From: Mycobacterium sp.
GTDB taxonomy: Bacteria; Actinomycetota; Actinomycetes; Mycobacteriales; Mycobacteriaceae
DNA: 64,000 bases
NCBI GenBank assembly: GCA_018401645.1
Contig: JAGYKK010000009.1
Coordinates: forward strand, 1 to 64,000
Direction: 5' to 3'
Shown here piece by piece: positions 20,208 to 29,628 of this stretch. Each line of letters starts with the position of its first letter. Position 1 is the first letter of the stretch. A program made the position numbers and the translations under genes. The notes under the pieces were generated by a model. It worked only from the letters and a program-made list of their open reading frames with translations. It did not search any database and was not told the DNA's origin.

Positions 20208-20810
20208 TCAGCCCGAGCCGCCGGAAGTACGTTTGCGGCGTTTGATCCCCACCCCGCCCCACAGGGAAAAGCCCCTGATTGTCACCGTGGGGGCGCCGGG
20301 TGTCCCGGTGCCCTCGACCTTCTGGTCGAATCCACCCATCACCCCCACGCCGTGCACTTCCACGTTGACCTCCGGGGGAAGCAGAATGCTCTGCCCGCCC
20401 AGAATCGAGTAGGCGTGGATCTCCACGTCGGCGCAGGTGAAATTCGCATAGCGCAGATCGACCACGCCGCCGCCGAAGAGGGTGAAGGTCGTCATCCGGC
20501 CGGGCACGTACCAGCGGCCACGGCGCTCAAACCCGCTGAGGATGGCCATCAGCATCGTGGAGGGAGCGGGCCGACTCTTGCTTCGCCGGTACTCGATCGC
20601 CTCAGGCAGGTCGTCGGTGAGCCGTTCGAGTTCGTCGTAGCTGGTGGCCGCATAGGCTTTTGACAGCCGCGTCTCGTATTCGGCGAGGGTCAGTCGGTTG
20701 TGCGCGGCGGCCTCGGAGAGCAACTGCGCGACGTGGATCCGGTCGTCATCTGATGCTTGGTCGCCGTTCGAAGCCTGTCGCGAGGCGTCGGGTGGCGTCG
20801 GATTGCTCAT
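20208..20810 (-). CDS. DUF1707 / LiaF-like C-terminal domain protein
   Basis: 200-aa protein matching Rv0966c. Residues about 22-72 form a DUF1707 (SHOCT-like) domain: DDRIHVAQLLSEAAAHNRLTLAEYETRLSKAYAA. Residues about 105-185 resemble the beta-rich LiaF/cell-wall-active-antibiotic-response domain (FTLFGGGVVDLRYANF, SILGGQSILLPPEVNVEVHGVGVMGGF). There is no transmembrane helix. The family is linked to envelope-stress sensing in actinobacteria, but the role of this member is not known. Confidence 0.82.
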   Translation of the reverse strand: MSNPTPPDASRQASNGDQASDDDRIHVAQLLSEAAAHNRLTLAEYETRLSKAYAATSYDELERLTDDLPEAIEYRRSKSRPAPSTMLMAILSGFERRGRWYVPGRMTTFTLFGGGVVDLRYANFTCADVEIHAYSILGGQSILLPPEVNVEVHGVGVMGGFDQKVEGTGTPGAPTVTIRGFSLWGGVGIKRRKRTSGGSG

Positions 20811-20866
20811 AGCCTTTCCAGCGTACGACCAGTCGAGGTTCCCGCGACAGTGCGTTCACCGAACCG

Positions 20867-21643
20867 TCACAACGTGCGCGCCCATCGCGGCGGCCGTTTC
20901 TCCAGGAACGCCAGCATGCCCTCGCGGGCTTCCTCGGAGACGAACAACCGGGCCGACTCCTCGGCAAGGCGATCCGCGTCGCGGTCAAAACCGGCCAGCA
21001 CGGTCCCGGTTGTCAATGCCTTGGCGGCGGCCAGTCCCTGGGGCGAGGCCTTGGCGAGGTCGGCGGTCATCGCGTCGACCGCGAAGCCGACGTCGTCGGC
21101 GGTCGTGGTGACCAGTCCGATGGCGGCGGCTCGTCGGGCGCTGAAGGTTTCTCCGGTCAGGTAGTAGCGGGCGGCCGCCCGCGGTGCCAGTTTGGGCAGC
21201 AGGGTCAGCGAGATGATCGCCGGTGCCACCCCGATCCGGGCCTCAGTCAGGGCGAACGTGCTGCGCGGCCCGGCGATCACGATGTCGCACGCCCCGACCA
21301 AGCCCATACCTCCGGCCCGCACATGACCATCGATGGCGCCGATCACCGGCGCGGGGCACTCGACGATCGCGCGAAGCAACGCCGCCAGTTCGCGCCCGCG
21401 GGCGACCGCCGCGTCCCAGGGGTCACCGCCGGTCGCCTCGGAGAGATCCGCGCCGGCGCAGAATGTGCCGCCGGTATGACCCAGCACAACGGCCCGGACC
21501 GCGGCGTCATCGGCCGCCCGCCGTAAACCATCCCGGAGTTGGGCGACCAGCATCGACGACAGCGCGTTGCGGTTATGCGGGGAGTCCAGCGTCAGCCGGG
21601 CGACGGGACCCTCGGTGGAGTAGTGAACCAGGTTCTCAGTCAT
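20867..21643 (-). CDS. echA7: Enoyl-CoA hydratase/isomerase
   Basis: Crotonase-fold enzyme of 258 aa, positional orthologue of Rv0971c. Oxyanion-hole segments are visible: SPHNRNALSS and GGTFCAGADLSE (first), AIDGHVRAGGMGLVGACDIVIAG (second). In the crotonase family the Glu positions vary; here TEARIGVAPAI is the catalytic region, so hydratase activity is likely but not certain. ATG 21643 overlaps the end of accA2 by eight bases, so it is the last gene of the accD2-accA2-echA7 operon and probably hydrates or rehydrates the carboxylated enoyl-CoA (methylglutaconyl-CoA-hydratase-like step). Confidence 0.88.
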   Translation of the reverse strand: MTENLVHYSTEGPVARLTLDSPHNRNALSSMLVAQLRDGLRRAADDAAVRAVVLGHTGGTFCAGADLSEATGGDPWDAAVARGRELAALLRAIVECPAPVIGAIDGHVRAGGMGLVGACDIVIAGPRSTFALTEARIGVAPAIISLTLLPKLAPRAAARYYLTGETFSARRAAAIGLVTTTADDVGFAVDAMTADLAKASPQGLAAAKALTTGTVLAGFDRDADRLAEESARLFVSEEAREGMLAFLEKRPPRWARTL

Positions 21644-23597
21644 CGCCATCACCTTGCGTCTCGACTCGGGCCAGGACTGCACCCACCTCGACCTGCTGGC
21701 CGACGGCGACACAGATTTGCGTGAGTACACCGCCGGCCGGGGCGGTGATGGTGTGTTCCATCTTCATCGCCTCCAACCAGATCAGCGGCTGTCCGGCCGC
21801 GACGGTGTCGCCGAGGTCCGCACCGAGTCGGATCACTGATCCGGGCATCGGCGCCAGCAGGGATCCCTGCCGGATCTCTGAGCCGGGCACGGGGAAGCGG
21901 GGCACCGAGGTGAACGACACCGAACCCAGCGGCGAATCGACGTACACGTTCTCGCCGTACCGGGCCACCATGAAGGACGTCATCACGGCCTCGTGTTCGA
22001 GATTGACCCGGTCCGGTGTCGCCGAGACCACGACGATGCCGGCGTCCTCGGGCAGGCTTGTTCCGGTGCGGGTGACCCGGTAGGAAACCCGATGTTCGGT
22101 GCCGTCGGCGTCGCGAAACACCCTGCGTTGGTCGGCCGAGATCACGTTGCGCCACCCACTGGGAAAGTGGGCCATCACCCCGGCGGTGGCCCGGTTGTGG
22201 GCCGCAGCGGCGACGGCCGCGGCGATCACCGCGAGGCGAACCTCGCGTTCCCCGGCCAGGGGGGCGGCCAACCGGTCGAGGCCATGGGTGTCGAAAAACG
22301 CGGTGTCGATGTCGCCGGCCAGGAAGCCGGGATGGCGCAACACATTGACCAGTAGGTCGCGGTTGGTACGCAGACCGTGCACGCGGGTGCGGGCCAGGGT
22401 GTCGGCGAGTACTTGCACAGCGCGGGACCGGGTCGGTGCGAAGGAGATCACCTTTGCCAGCATGGGGTCATAGTGAATCGAGACCTCCGAGCCGTCGATG
22501 ACGCCGGAGTCCAGCCGGATACCGATCTGGGTCAGTGGACCGAAATGCGTTGCGGTACCGGGTACGTCGAAGTGATGGATCTGGCCGGCCTGGGGTTGCC
22601 ACGATCGTGCCGGATCCTCGGCGTACAACCTGGCTTCGATGGAATGCCCGGTCGTTTGCGGGGGAGTTGCGGGCAGTGCTTCGCCGTCGGCGACCCCGAG
22701 TTGAAGCTCGACGAGGTCCAGTCCGGTGGTGAGTTCGGTGACCGGGTGCTCCACCTGGAGACGGGTGTTCATCTCCAAGAAGAAGAACTCGCCGTCCTCG
22801 TCGGCGAGAAACTCGACGGTGCCGGCGCCGGTGTATCCGACGGCGGTTGCGGCCAGACGCGCTGCGGTGAACAACCGTTCCCGCATGGCCGGAATGCGCT
22901 GCACCAGTGGTGAGGGCGCCTCTTCGATGATCTTCTGGTGGCGTCGCTGGATTGAGCACTCCCGTTCGCCGACGGCCCAGACCGTGCCGTGCAGGTCGGC
23001 CATCACCTGCACTTCGATGTGGCGGCCTCGTGGCAGGTAACGCTCACAGAACACCGTCGGGTCGCCGAAGAAGGACTGCGCTTCCCGTTGAGCGGCCAGC
23101 ACCTGTTCGGCGAGTTCGGCGAGGGTTTCCACCACCCGCATGCCCCGACCGCCCCCGCCTGCCGATGCCTTGACCAGCACCGGTAACTGCTCCTGGGTAA
23201 CCTCGGCGGCGTCGAGCTCGGCGAGTACCGGGACCCCGGCTGCGGCCATCAACTTCTTGGCCTCGATCTTCGAACCCATCGCCTCGACCGCGGCGGGCGG
23301 CGGGCCGATCCACCGGAGTCCGGCATCGTTGACCGCACGGGCGAAACCGGCGTTCTCGGAGAGGAACCCATAGCCGGGATGCACCGCGTCGGCACCGGCG
23401 CAGAGCGCTGCCTCAATGAGTTCCGGGCCGTCGAGGTAACTGTCGATGCGAACCCGGGCGTCAGCCTCGGCCACGTGCGGAGAACCGGCATCGGGGTCGG
23501 TATAGACCGCGACGGTACCGATGCCGAGGCGGCGGCAGGTGGAAAAGACCCGCCGGGCGATCTCGCCGCGGTTGGCAACCAGAACACTGGTGATCAC
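21636..23597 (-). CDS. accA2: Acyl-CoA carboxylase alpha subunit (biotin carboxylase + biotin carrier)
   Basis: 653 aa. N-terminal biotin carboxylase: SVLVANRGEIARRVFSTCRRLG, HPGYGFLSENAGFA, the ATP-grasp loop KASAGGGGRGMRVV, ERECSIQRRHQK and FFLEMNTRLQVEHPVTE. The C-terminal carrier domain has the biotinylation motif EAMKMEH. Start placed at GTG 23597, immediately before the conserved N-terminal strand; the upstream ATG at 23675 would lie inside accD2. It works with AccD2. In the family this type handles methylcrotonyl-, geranyl- or related branched enoyl-CoAs. Confidence 0.92.
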   Translation of the reverse strand: MITSVLVANRGEIARRVFSTCRRLGIGTVAVYTDPDAGSPHVAEADARVRIDSYLDGPELIEAALCAGADAVHPGYGFLSENAGFARAVNDAGLRWIGPPPAAVEAMGSKIEAKKLMAAAGVPVLAELDAAEVTQEQLPVLVKASAGGGGRGMRVVETLAELAEQVLAAQREAQSFFGDPTVFCERYLPRGRHIEVQVMADLHGTVWAVGERECSIQRRHQKIIEEAPSPLVQRIPAMRERLFTAARLAATAVGYTGAGTVEFLADEDGEFFFLEMNTRLQVEHPVTELTTGLDLVELQLGVADGEALPATPPQTTGHSIEARLYAEDPARSWQPQAGQIHHFDVPGTATHFGPLTQIGIRLDSGVIDGSEVSIHYDPMLAKVISFAPTRSRAVQVLADTLARTRVHGLRTNRDLLVNVLRHPGFLAGDIDTAFFDTHGLDRLAAPLAGEREVRLAVIAAAVAAAAHNRATAGVMAHFPSGWRNVISADQRRVFRDADGTEHRVSYRVTRTGTSLPEDAGIVVVSATPDRVNLEHEAVMTSFMVARYGENVYVDSPLGSVSFTSVPRFPVPGSEIRQGSLLAPMPGSVIRLGADLGDTVAAGQPLIWLEAMKMEHTITAPAGGVLTQICVAVGQQVEVGAVLARVETQGDGDD

Positions 23598-23608
23598 ATG
23601 GGACTCCG

Positions 23609-25195
23609 CTACATCCGGAAGACGCCGAATGTCGACGTCCCCTCGATCGGGGCGTTGGCGATGGCGGACAGGCACATCCCCAACACGGTGCGAGTGTCGC
23701 GGGGATCGATGACCCCGTCGTCGTAGAGCCGACCGGAAAGGAACATCGGCAGCGATTCCGCTTCGATCTGCGCCTCGACCGCGGCTCGCAACGCCGCGTC
23801 GGCATCCTCATCGAAGGGCTGTCCGCGGGCCTCGGTCGCGGCCCGGTTGACGATGGACAGCACCCCGGCCAACTGCGCCCCGCCCATCACCGCGGACTTC
23901 GCGCTGGGCCAGGCGAACAGGAATCGGGGGTCGTAGGCGCGCCCGCACATGCCGTAGTGACCGGCGCCGTAGGAGGAGCCGATCAGCAGGGTGATGTGCG
24001 GCACCGTCGAGTTGGACACGGCATTGATCATCATCGCGCCGTGCTTGATCATCCCGCCTTCCTCGTACGCCCGGCCCACCATGTAGCCGGTGGTGTTGTG
24101 CAGGAACAACAGCGGCGTGTTCGCCTGGTTGGCCAACTGGATGAACTGGGTGGCCTTCTGTGACTCCTCGCTGAACAGCACGCCGCGGGCGTTGGCGAGA
24201 ATGCCTATCGGATAGCCGTGCAGGGTCGCCCAACCGGTGACCAGTGATCCCCCGTAGAGCCCTTTGAACTCATCGAAGTCCGATCCGTCGACGATGCGAG
24301 CGATCACCTCGCGCGGGTCAAAAGGAATCCGCAAGTCGGGCCCCACGATGCCGAGGAGTTCCTTGGGGTCGGCCGTTGGTTCGGCCGCGGGCTTCGATGC
24401 CGGGTGCGGCTTGACCCGGTTCAGGCGCGCGACGATCCGGCGGCCGATCCGGATGGCGTCGAGTTCGTCGGCGGCGAAGTAGTCGGCTAGACCCGAGATG
24501 CGGGAGTGCATTTCGGCCCCCCCGAGGGATTCGTCGTCGGACTCCTCGCCGGTGGCCATCTTCACCAGGGGCGGGCCCGCGAGGAACACCTTCGAGCGTT
24601 CCTTGATCATCACCACGTGGTCCGACATCCCTGGAATGTAGGCACCGCCGGCCGTGGAGTTGCCGAACACCAGCGCAATGGTGGGGATTCCGGCCGCCGA
24701 CAGTCGGGTCAGATCGCGGAACATCCGGCCGCCCGGGATGAAGATCTCCTTCTGGGTGGGCAGATCGGCTCCGCCGGACTCGACCAGTGAGATCACCGGC
24801 AGCTGGTTTTCCAGCGCAATCTGGTTGGCCCGCAACACCTTTTTGAGCGTCCATGGGTTGGAGGTGCCGCCCTTGACGGTGGGATCGTGGGCGACGAGCA
24901 TGCACTCGGTGTCTTCGATCACGCCGATCCCGGTCACCACGCTCGCGCCAACATGGAACTCGGTGCCGTAGCCGGCCAGCGCGCACAGTTCCAGGAACGG
25001 TGAATCTTCGTCGATGAGCAGCTCGATACGTTCACGGGCGGTCAGCTTGCCGCGGGCGTGATGACGCTGAACATATTTCGGCCCGCCGCCGGCAAGCGCC
25101 TTCGCCAGTTCGGTATCCAGTTCGGCGAGTTTGGTCCGCATCGCCGCCACGGCCTCGATGTAGGCCGGCGAGTGCGGGTCGATGGCGGTGCTCAC
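23609..25195 (-). CDS. accD2: Acyl-CoA carboxylase beta subunit (carboxyltransferase)
   Basis: 528-aa carboxyltransferase with both crotonase-like halves: ARGKLTARERIELLIDEDSPFLEL, LVESGGADLPTQKE, GNSTAGGAYIPGMSDH, and in the second half FLHNTTGYMVGRAYEEGGMIKHGAMM and GSSYGAGHYGMCGRAYDPRFLFAWPSA. The last motifs are closest to methylcrotonyl-/geranyl-CoA carboxylases rather than acetyl- or propionyl-CoA enzymes. GTG 25195 overlaps the upstream atuA-like stop (GTGA), so the genes are co-translated. Confidence 0.92.
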   Translation of the reverse strand: MSTAIDPHSPAYIEAVAAMRTKLAELDTELAKALAGGGPKYVQRHHARGKLTARERIELLIDEDSPFLELCALAGYGTEFHVGASVVTGIGVIEDTECMLVAHDPTVKGGTSNPWTLKKVLRANQIALENQLPVISLVESGGADLPTQKEIFIPGGRMFRDLTRLSAAGIPTIALVFGNSTAGGAYIPGMSDHVVMIKERSKVFLAGPPLVKMATGEESDDESLGGAEMHSRISGLADYFAADELDAIRIGRRIVARLNRVKPHPASKPAAEPTADPKELLGIVGPDLRIPFDPREVIARIVDGSDFDEFKGLYGGSLVTGWATLHGYPIGILANARGVLFSEESQKATQFIQLANQANTPLLFLHNTTGYMVGRAYEEGGMIKHGAMMINAVSNSTVPHITLLIGSSYGAGHYGMCGRAYDPRFLFAWPSAKSAVMGGAQLAGVLSIVNRAATEARGQPFDEDADAALRAAVEAQIEAESLPMFLSGRLYDDGVIDPRDTRTVLGMCLSAIANAPIEGTSTFGVFRM

Positions 25196-26898
25196 GGCAG
25201 GATCTCCTCGGGGATATCGACATGACGGCTGCGCAACCATTCGCCCAGTCCCTTCGCCTGCGGGTCGAACCTCGCCTGGTAGGCGACGCCTTTGCCAAGG
25301 ATGCCGTCGATGACGAAGTTGAGCGCGCGCAGGTTGGGCAGCAGGTGGCAAGTGACGGGCAGGTCCTTCGCCTCGGGCAACAACTCTCGCAGCAGTTCCA
25401 CCGTGACGGCATTGGCCAGCCATCGCCATTGGGCGTCGGTGCGGACCCATAGTCCGATATTGGCGCTACCGCCCTTGTCGCCACTGCGGGCGCCCGCGAC
25501 GGCCCCGAGGGGCAGGCGCCTCGTTGGTCCGGATCGCGCCGCGGCGGGCAACGCGGGTGCGTCGACCTCGGCGAGGGCCTGTGTCTCGGTTGCCGGCGGG
25601 ATCGAGGCGCGGGTGCCATCGGCGTGTACGGCGACGTGCGCGACGTCGGCTGCCGGCACGTAGCCGGCGGTGAAAACGCCGTAGACCGCACCGTCGGAGG
25701 GGGGTGCGGTGGTGTGGAAGCCCGGATAGCTCGCCAGCGCGAGTTCAACTGCGGCAGAGGAGAATCGACGGCCCACGGTATCGGGATCCGGATCGCGCAC
25801 CGTGCAGGTCAGCAAGGCACTGGCCGTTTGTTCGGTGTCGGAGTCGGGCTGATCGGTACGCGCCAGAGTCCACTGCAGTTCAGCCGGATCGACGGTCAGC
25901 CCGGCCTCGAGTTGGCGGCGCAGTAGGTCGGCCTTGGCGTCGATGTCCAGTCCGGTCAACACGAAGGTTGCGGAATTTCGGAAGCCCCCGATGGCGTTCA
26001 ACGAAACCTTTAGCGAGGCCGGTGGCGGTTCGCCGCGCACGCCGGAGATGCGCACCCGGTCCGGGCCGTCGTCGCTCAACTCAATGCTGTCGAACCGGGC
26101 GGTCGCGTCCGGGTTGGCGTAGCGGGCACCGGTGATCTCGTAGAGCAGTTGTGCGGTGACGGTGCCGATGCTGACCTGTCCGCCGGTACCGGGATGCTTG
26201 GTGATCACCGACGAGCCGTCATCATGAATTTCGGCCAGTGGGAAGCCCCCATGGCCGAGGTCGGGTACCTCGGTGAAGAAGGCGTAGTTACCTCCGGTGG
26301 CCTGGGTGCCGCATTCGATGACGTGTCCGGCCACCACGGCGCCGGCCAGGCGGTCGTAGTCGGAACGGTTCCAGCCGAAGTGTGCGGCGGCCGGCCCGAC
26401 CACCACCGAAGCGTCGGTGACCCGGCCGGTGACGACGATGTCGGCCCCGGCGTTCAGACAGTCGACGATGCCCCAGGCTCCGAGGTAGGCGTTGGCGGTC
26501 AGCGGTGCACCGAAGCCGAGTTCAGCGGCCCGCGGCAGCAGATCGTCCCCCTCGACGTGGGCCACGGTTGTCGGTACGCCGAGCGTGCCGGCCAGAGTGC
26601 GCACCGCCTGCGCGAGGCCGGCCGGGTTGAGGCCACCGGCGTTGACGACGATGCGCACCCCGCGATCTCCGGCGATACCCAGGCACTGTTCGAGTTGGGC
26701 CAGGAAGGTCTTGGCATAGCCGCGGTCGGGATTCTTGATCCGGTCGCGGCCGAGGATCAGCATGGTCAATTCAGCCAGGTAGTCCCCGGTCAGGTAGTCC
26801 AGTTCGCCCCCGGTGAGCATCTCGCGCATCGCAGACGCCCGGTCGCCGTAGAAGCCCGAACAGTTGCCGATCCGGACCGTTGCGATGGCAGCAGTCAC
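25192..26898 (-). CDS. AtuA-family protein (DUF1446, acyclic terpene utilisation)
   Basis: 568 aa, first gene of the carboxylase operon and orthologue of Rv0976c by order. Typical DUF1446 landmarks: [12 protein letters not shown] at the start, [60 protein letters not shown], and a C-terminal AtuA-like ferredoxin-type domain beginning [17 protein letters not shown]. AtuA proteins belong to citronellol/geraniol catabolic operons in Pseudomonas, where a geranyl-CoA carboxylase also occurs; the biochemical step is not established. GTG 26898 is preceded by GGGAGGA. The gene is intact. Confidence 0.85.
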   Translation of the reverse strand: MTAAIATVRIGNCSGFYGDRASAMREMLTGGELDYLTGDYLAELTMLILGRDRIKNPDRGYAKTFLAQLEQCLGIAGDRGVRIVVNAGGLNPAGLAQAVRTLAGTLGVPTTVAHVEGDDLLPRAAELGFGAPLTANAYLGAWGIVDCLNAGADIVVTGRVTDASVVVGPAAAHFGWNRSDYDRLAGAVVAGHVIECGTQATGGNYAFFTEVPDLGHGGFPLAEIHDDGSSVITKHPGTGGQVSIGTVTAQLLYEITGARYANPDATARFDSIELSDDGPDRVRISGVRGEPPPASLKVSLNAIGGFRNSATFVLTGLDIDAKADLLRRQLEAGLTVDPAELQWTLARTDQPDSDTEQTASALLTCTVRDPDPDTVGRRFSSAAVELALASYPGFHTTAPPSDGAVYGVFTAGYVPAADVAHVAVHADGTRASIPPATETQALAEVDAPALPAAARSGPTRRLPLGAVAGARSGDKGGSANIGLWVRTDAQWRWLANAVTVELLRELLPEAKDLPVTCHLLPNLRALNFVIDGILGKGVAYQARFDPQAKGLGEWLRSRHVDIPEEILP

Positions 26899-27082
26899 GT
26901 GCGTGTCCTCCCTCGTCGACCGCCAGGGCGAGAATCCGATCAACCAACCGGGCTGTTCAGCGGTCGCGCGCTGCCGGGGCGTCCAGGTTCGCCCGCTTTG
27001 GAGAAGCCGACGTTCTGCGGCTATTATCAACCCTTCGGCTGCGTTGACGATCTGCGCGGCGGCTCACAAGGAGATCTTCGTC

Positions 27083-27256
27083 ATGGCTGTGCCCAAGCGC
27101 CGGATGTCGCGCTCAAACACCCGTAGTCGGCGCTCGCAGTGGAAGACCGAGGCAGTCGGGCTGGTCTCGGTGTCCGTCGGCGGTCGGCAGCGCAAGGTGC
27201 CGCGACGCCTGCTCAAGGCCGCCCGCCTCGGTCTGATCGATTTCGACAAGCGCTGA
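27083..27256 (+). CDS. rpmF: 50S ribosomal protein L32
   Basis: 57 aa, [20 protein letters not shown] at the start is diagnostic. It lacks the CxxC/CxxC zinc ribbon of other L32 proteins, i.e. the zinc-independent form. AAGGAG lies at 27068-27073, ten bases ahead of the ATG. Divergent from the atuA operon across a 184-bp gap. Confidence 0.95.
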   Translation: MAVPKRRMSRSNTRSRRSQWKTEAVGLVSVSVGGRQRKVPRRLLKAARLGLIDFDKR

Positions 27257-27298
27257 ACGTTTCAGCCACGAGCGGATCGGCGTCTCGCGCGGCGCGTC

Positions 27299-27317
27299 TC
27301 TCAGACGAATCTAAGTC
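27299..27317 (+). promoter_or_regulatory. Candidate MprA box upstream of mprA
   Basis: TCTCAGAC-GAA-TCTAAGTC: two 8-bp direct repeats three bases apart (11-bp period), 22 bases before the mprA GTG. This 19-bp 8-3-8 layout agrees with the MprA recognition site described for M. tuberculosis (from memory) and would mediate autoregulation. Confidence 0.65.
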
Positions 27318-27338
27318 GATGGGTTGACACTGATTACC

Positions 27339-28025
27339 GTGCGCATACTTGTAGTTGACGACGACCGAGCGGTGCGGGAGTCGCTGCGGCGCTCCCTGGC
27401 TTTCAACGGGTACACCGTCGACCTCGCCGAGGATGGTGTCGAGGCACTGGAGGCGATCGCCAGTGAACGGCCTGACGCGGTTGTCCTCGATGTGATGATG
27501 CCCCGTCTGGACGGTCTCGAGGTCTGTCGGCAGTTGCGCAGTACCGGAGACGATCTGCCGATCCTGGTACTCACCGCTCGCGACTCGGTATCCGAACGGG
27601 TGTCGGGTCTCGACGCGGGCGCCGACGACTACCTGCCCAAGCCATTTGCGCTTGAGGAGTTACTGGCCAGGTTGCGTGCACTTCTGCGTCGCACCGGACC
27701 GGAGGATGCCGGCGATGGCGCCGTCCTGACCTTCGCCGACCTGACCCTGGACCCTTCGACCCGCGAAGTCCACCGGGGCAACCGCCCGATCAGTCTGACG
27801 CGCACCGAGTTCTCGCTGCTGGAGATGCTCATCGCGAACCCGCGGCGGGTACTCACCCGCAGTCGCATCCTCGAAGAGGTGTGGGGCTTCGACTTTCCGA
27901 CGTCCGGTAACGCACTTGAGGTGTATGTCGGCTATCTGCGGCGTAAGACCGAAGCAGAAGGAGAATCGCGGCTGATCCACACCGTTCGTGGTGTGGGTTA
28001 CGTGCTGCGTGAGACCCCGCCCTAA
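27339..28025 (+). CDS. mprA: Two-component response regulator MprA
   Basis: OmpR/PhoB-type regulator of 228 aa controlling envelope stress and persistence genes. The receiver domain shows the acidic pair VVDDDR (7-9), phosphoacceptor Asp51 in [11 protein letters not shown], and Lys of LPKPF; the winged helix has [31 protein letters not shown] and [12 protein letters not shown]. Nearly identical in sequence to M. tuberculosis Rv0981. GTG 27339 starts at the conserved RILVV; TTG 27324 would add five residues. The stop overlaps the mprB start (TAATG). Confidence 0.95.
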   Translation: MRILVVDDDRAVRESLRRSLAFNGYTVDLAEDGVEALEAIASERPDAVVLDVMMPRLDGLEVCRQLRSTGDDLPILVLTARDSVSERVSGLDAGADDYLPKPFALEELLARLRALLRRTGPEDAGDGAVLTFADLTLDPSTREVHRGNRPISLTRTEFSLLEMLIANPRRVLTRSRILEEVWGFDFPTSGNALEVYVGYLRRKTEAEGESRLIHTVRGVGYVLRETPP

Positions 28026-29554
28026 TGCCCGGATTGAAGCAACTGCGAAAGAAGTCGGCGGTGCCGGCCCGGGCGACAACGTCGCTGTCCCTGCGGTGGC
28101 GGGTGATGCTGCTGGCCATGTCGATGGTGGCGATGGTCGTGGTCCTCATGGCAGTCGCGGTGTACGCGGTGGTGTCCGCGGCGCTGTACACCGACATCGA
28201 CAACCAACTGCAGAGCCGGGCCCAGTTGCTGATCGCCAGCGGTTCACTGGCCGCCGATCCGGCCAAGGCCATCGAGGGCACCGCCTACTCCGACGTCAAC
28301 GCCATGCTGGTCAATCCGGGCCGATCCATCTACACCGCCAACCAGCAGGGTCAGACGCTTCCGGTGGGTCAACCCGAGAAGGCGGTGATCCGCGGTGATC
28401 TGTTCATGTCGCGCCGCACCGTTGGCGACCAGCGGGTGTTGGCGATCCATCTGCCCAACGCCAGTTCGCTGCTGATCTCCAAGAGCCTGCAACCCACCAA
28501 CGAGGTGATGAACAAGCTCAAGTGGGTGCTGCTCGCGGTCGGCGGCATCGGCGTGGTGATCGCCGCCGTGGCCGGCGGCATGGTGGCTCGGACCGGCCTG
28601 CGACCGGTGGGTCGCCTCACCGAGGCTGCCGAACGGGTGGCCCGCACCGATGACCTTCGGCCCATTCCGGTGATCGGCAGCGACGAGTTGGCGCGGCTCA
28701 CCGAGGCCTTCAACGCGATGCTGCGCGGGCTGGCGGAGTCGCGGGACCGGCAGGCCAGGCTGGTGGCGGATGCCGGCCATGAACTCAAGACTCCGCTGAC
28801 GTCGCTGCGCACCAACGTCGAGTTGCTGATGGCCTGCAGCACCCCGGGTGCACCGCCGATCCCGGAGAGCGAGTTGGCCGAGTTGCGCTCCGACGTGATC
28901 GGCCAGATCGAGGAGTTGTCGACGCTGGTGGGCGACCTGGTGGACCTCACCCGCGAGGACAACGCCCACGGCCGGCTGCTGGAGGACGTCGAGATGACCG
29001 AGGTTGTCGAGCGCAGCCTCGAGCGGGTTCGGCGCCGCCGCAACGATATTCACTTCGACGTGGACATCATCGGCTGGCAGGTTCACGGTGACGCCGCGGG
29101 CTTGTCCCGCGCGGTGCTCAATTTGCTTGACAATGCCGCGAAGTGGAGTCCGCCAGGCGGAACGGTCGGGCTGCGATTGGGTCAGGTGGACGCTGCGCAC
29201 GCCGAACTGGTCGTCTCCGATCAGGGGCCGGGCATCTCCCCGGAGGAGCGGGGCCTGGTGTTCGAGCGTTTTTACCGGTCGACGTCGGCGCGGGCCATGC
29301 CCGGCTCCGGACTGGGCCTGGCGATCGTCAAACAGGTTGTGGTCAAGCACGGCGGAATGATTCGCATCGGGGAGACCTTCCCCGGCGGTCAGCCCCCCGG
29401 AACCGCGTTTCACGTCCTGCTTCCGGGGCAGCGGACCGTGTCGGTGTACCGACCGGAGTCTGCCCACAGCGAAAACCCGCCGAGAAAGCGTGATTTCGGG
29501 CCGATCGGCGATTCCAGATCGCCCTTACCGAGTGTCATCTCAGTCGATTCTTAG
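28025..29554 (+). CDS. mprB: Sensor histidine kinase MprB
   Basis: 509-aa membrane kinase. Helix 1 at about 27-50, an extracytoplasmic sensor loop (51-165), helix 2 at 166-187, HAMP (188-240), HisKA with phospho-His252 in DAGHELKTPLTSLRTN, and HATPase motifs LNLLDNAAKWSP (N), DQGPGI (G1), FERFYRS (F) and GSGLGLAIVKQ (G2). In M. tuberculosis the loop binds DnaK and responds to misfolded envelope proteins. It is co-translated with mprA. The last codons overlap a candidate MprA box that serves pepD. Confidence 0.95.
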   Translation: MPGLKQLRKKSAVPARATTSLSLRWRVMLLAMSMVAMVVVLMAVAVYAVVSAALYTDIDNQLQSRAQLLIASGSLAADPAKAIEGTAYSDVNAMLVNPGRSIYTANQQGQTLPVGQPEKAVIRGDLFMSRRTVGDQRVLAIHLPNASSLLISKSLQPTNEVMNKLKWVLLAVGGIGVVIAAVAGGMVARTGLRPVGRLTEAAERVARTDDLRPIPVIGSDELARLTEAFNAMLRGLAESRDRQARLVADAGHELKTPLTSLRTNVELLMACSTPGAPPIPESELAELRSDVIGQIEELSTLVGDLVDLTREDNAHGRLLEDVEMTEVVERSLERVRRRRNDIHFDVDIIGWQVHGDAAGLSRAVLNLLDNAAKWSPPGGTVGLRLGQVDAAHAELVVSDQGPGISPEERGLVFERFYRSTSARAMPGSGLGLAIVKQVVVKHGGMIRIGETFPGGQPPGTAFHVLLPGQRTVSVYRPESAHSENPPRKRDFGPIGDSRSPLPSVISVDS

Positions 29555-29556
29555 TA
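29538..29556 (+). promoter_or_regulatory. Candidate MprA box upstream of pepD, overlapping the end of mprB
   Basis: TCTCAGTC-GAT-TCTTAGTA, same 8-3-8 direct-repeat layout as the site before mprA, ending two bases past the mprB stop and 73 bases before the pepD ATG. pepD is a known direct MprA target in M. tuberculosis. Confidence 0.65.
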
Positions 29557-29628
29557 GTACACGGCAAGCTGTTGTCATCACAACCGCGCCTTCGTGCGTC
29601 TTCATCGAGAAAGAGCAAACAAGCGACC

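Noticed and set aside
27252..27266. Terminator after rpmF (GCTGAA-CGT-TTCAGC)
   Set aside because: Stem of only six pairs, no T-tract, and it spans the stop codon; too weak to call.
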